From an uncultured Mycoplasmatota bacterium (GTDB taxonomy: Bacteria; Bacillota_I; Bacilli_A; RF39; UBA660), in assembly GCA_948434005.1 (NCBI GenBank), contig CAOJEH010000010.1:1-51307 (forward strand): 51,307 nucleotides of DNA, given 5' to 3'. This document shows, piece by piece, positions 51,295-51,307 of the stretch (the stretch's first letter is position 1; each line of letters starts with the position of its first letter). The notes below the pieces were generated by a model. The model was not told the origin of the DNA. It did not search any database and saw nothing but the letters and a program-made list of their open reading frames with translations. The translations under genes were made by a program, and so were the position numbers.

Positions 51295-51307
51295 CTAATT
51301 CGCTCCA
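51295..51307. repeat. Partial copy of the tRNA-Gly 3' end: possible right attachment site
   Basis: CTAATTCGCTCCA matches the tRNA end CTCATCCGCTCCA (39471-39483) at 11 of 13 positions, with the last seven identical. GGGAGTT, the 5' part of the T-arm, also occurs 19 bp earlier (51277-51283). The window stops exactly at this repeat. Short and imperfect, so only suggestive. Confidence 0.4.

Noticed and set aside
51255-51307. A second tRNA gene at the window end (ATGGTA, GGGAG..CTTCC, CGCTCCA)
   Set aside because: T-loop lacks TTCRA, spacing between elements is wrong, and no acceptor or anticodon stem can be drawn.

Overview
The window looks like chromosome from a very AT-rich, low-GC Gram-positive bacterium of the Bacilli/Mycoplasmatota neighbourhood. 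Shine-Dalgarno (SD) sites are strong (AGGTGAT, AAGGAGG), Trp codons in the conserved genes are TGG, and terminators are compact A-hairpin-T structures. The ireB-ruvX-DUF1292-mltG-trmR-trhP-greA cluster follows Bacillus subtilis gene order, and lon, spoVID/ysxE-like genes and tig lie close together as they do there. The genus cannot be fixed from sequence alone. From 1 to about 39.5 kb almost every gene is on the minus strand and is housekeeping.

Region by region: 1-2.2 kb carries two prepilin-like genes (one cut by the window edge), dinD and rubrerythrin. 2.3-7.2 kb is a lon-led operon ending in a SpoVID-like LysM protein and a CotS/YsxE-like kinase-fold protein. 7.3-11.7 kb is an MMPL exporter plus a secreted partner, divergent from a TetR regulator. 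11.7-21.4 kb holds tig, greA, an HD hydrolase, the U32 pair and O-methyltransferase for tRNA wobble-uridine hydroxylation/methoxylation, an NlpC/P60 enzyme fused to a VirB2-like membrane module, mltG, ruvX and ireB. 21.5-30.1 kb has a rhomboid protease, a TspO homologue, a hybrid histidine kinase, an acyltransferase, rluD, an apparently frameshifted PgeF-like gene and a LysR regulator. 30.2-39.3 kb has lspA, dnaE, rpmB (L28), typA, nagZ, a DedA protein and a HAD phosphatase.

A tRNA-Gly(TCC) gene at 39410-39483 marks the boundary of an accessory element that runs to the window end. The final 13 bases match the tRNA 3' end at 11 positions. The element encodes a large serine recombinase behind a structured leader, a ribbon-helix-helix accessory protein, a relaxase-like protein, a possible oriT, a class B sortase with an NPRTS-bearing surface protein, an XRE repressor and two probable defence genes (a HEPN-motif protein and a DUF4365-like nuclease/repeat protein). 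No coupling ATPase or type IV secretion genes are visible, so it would be a mobilizable rather than self-transmissible element.

Most notable observations: (1) a candidate defence pair at the right end; (2) three genes whose best-placed start is a near-cognate codon (ATT, ATA, ACG), two of them the relaxosome genes; (3) a 350-bp hairpin-rich recombinase leader with a possible leader peptide and boxA-like site; (4) an 11-bp sequence shared by two element promoters; (5) a relaxase with an altered HUH motif and a long hairpin near its start; (6) sporulation-type coat genes behind lon.
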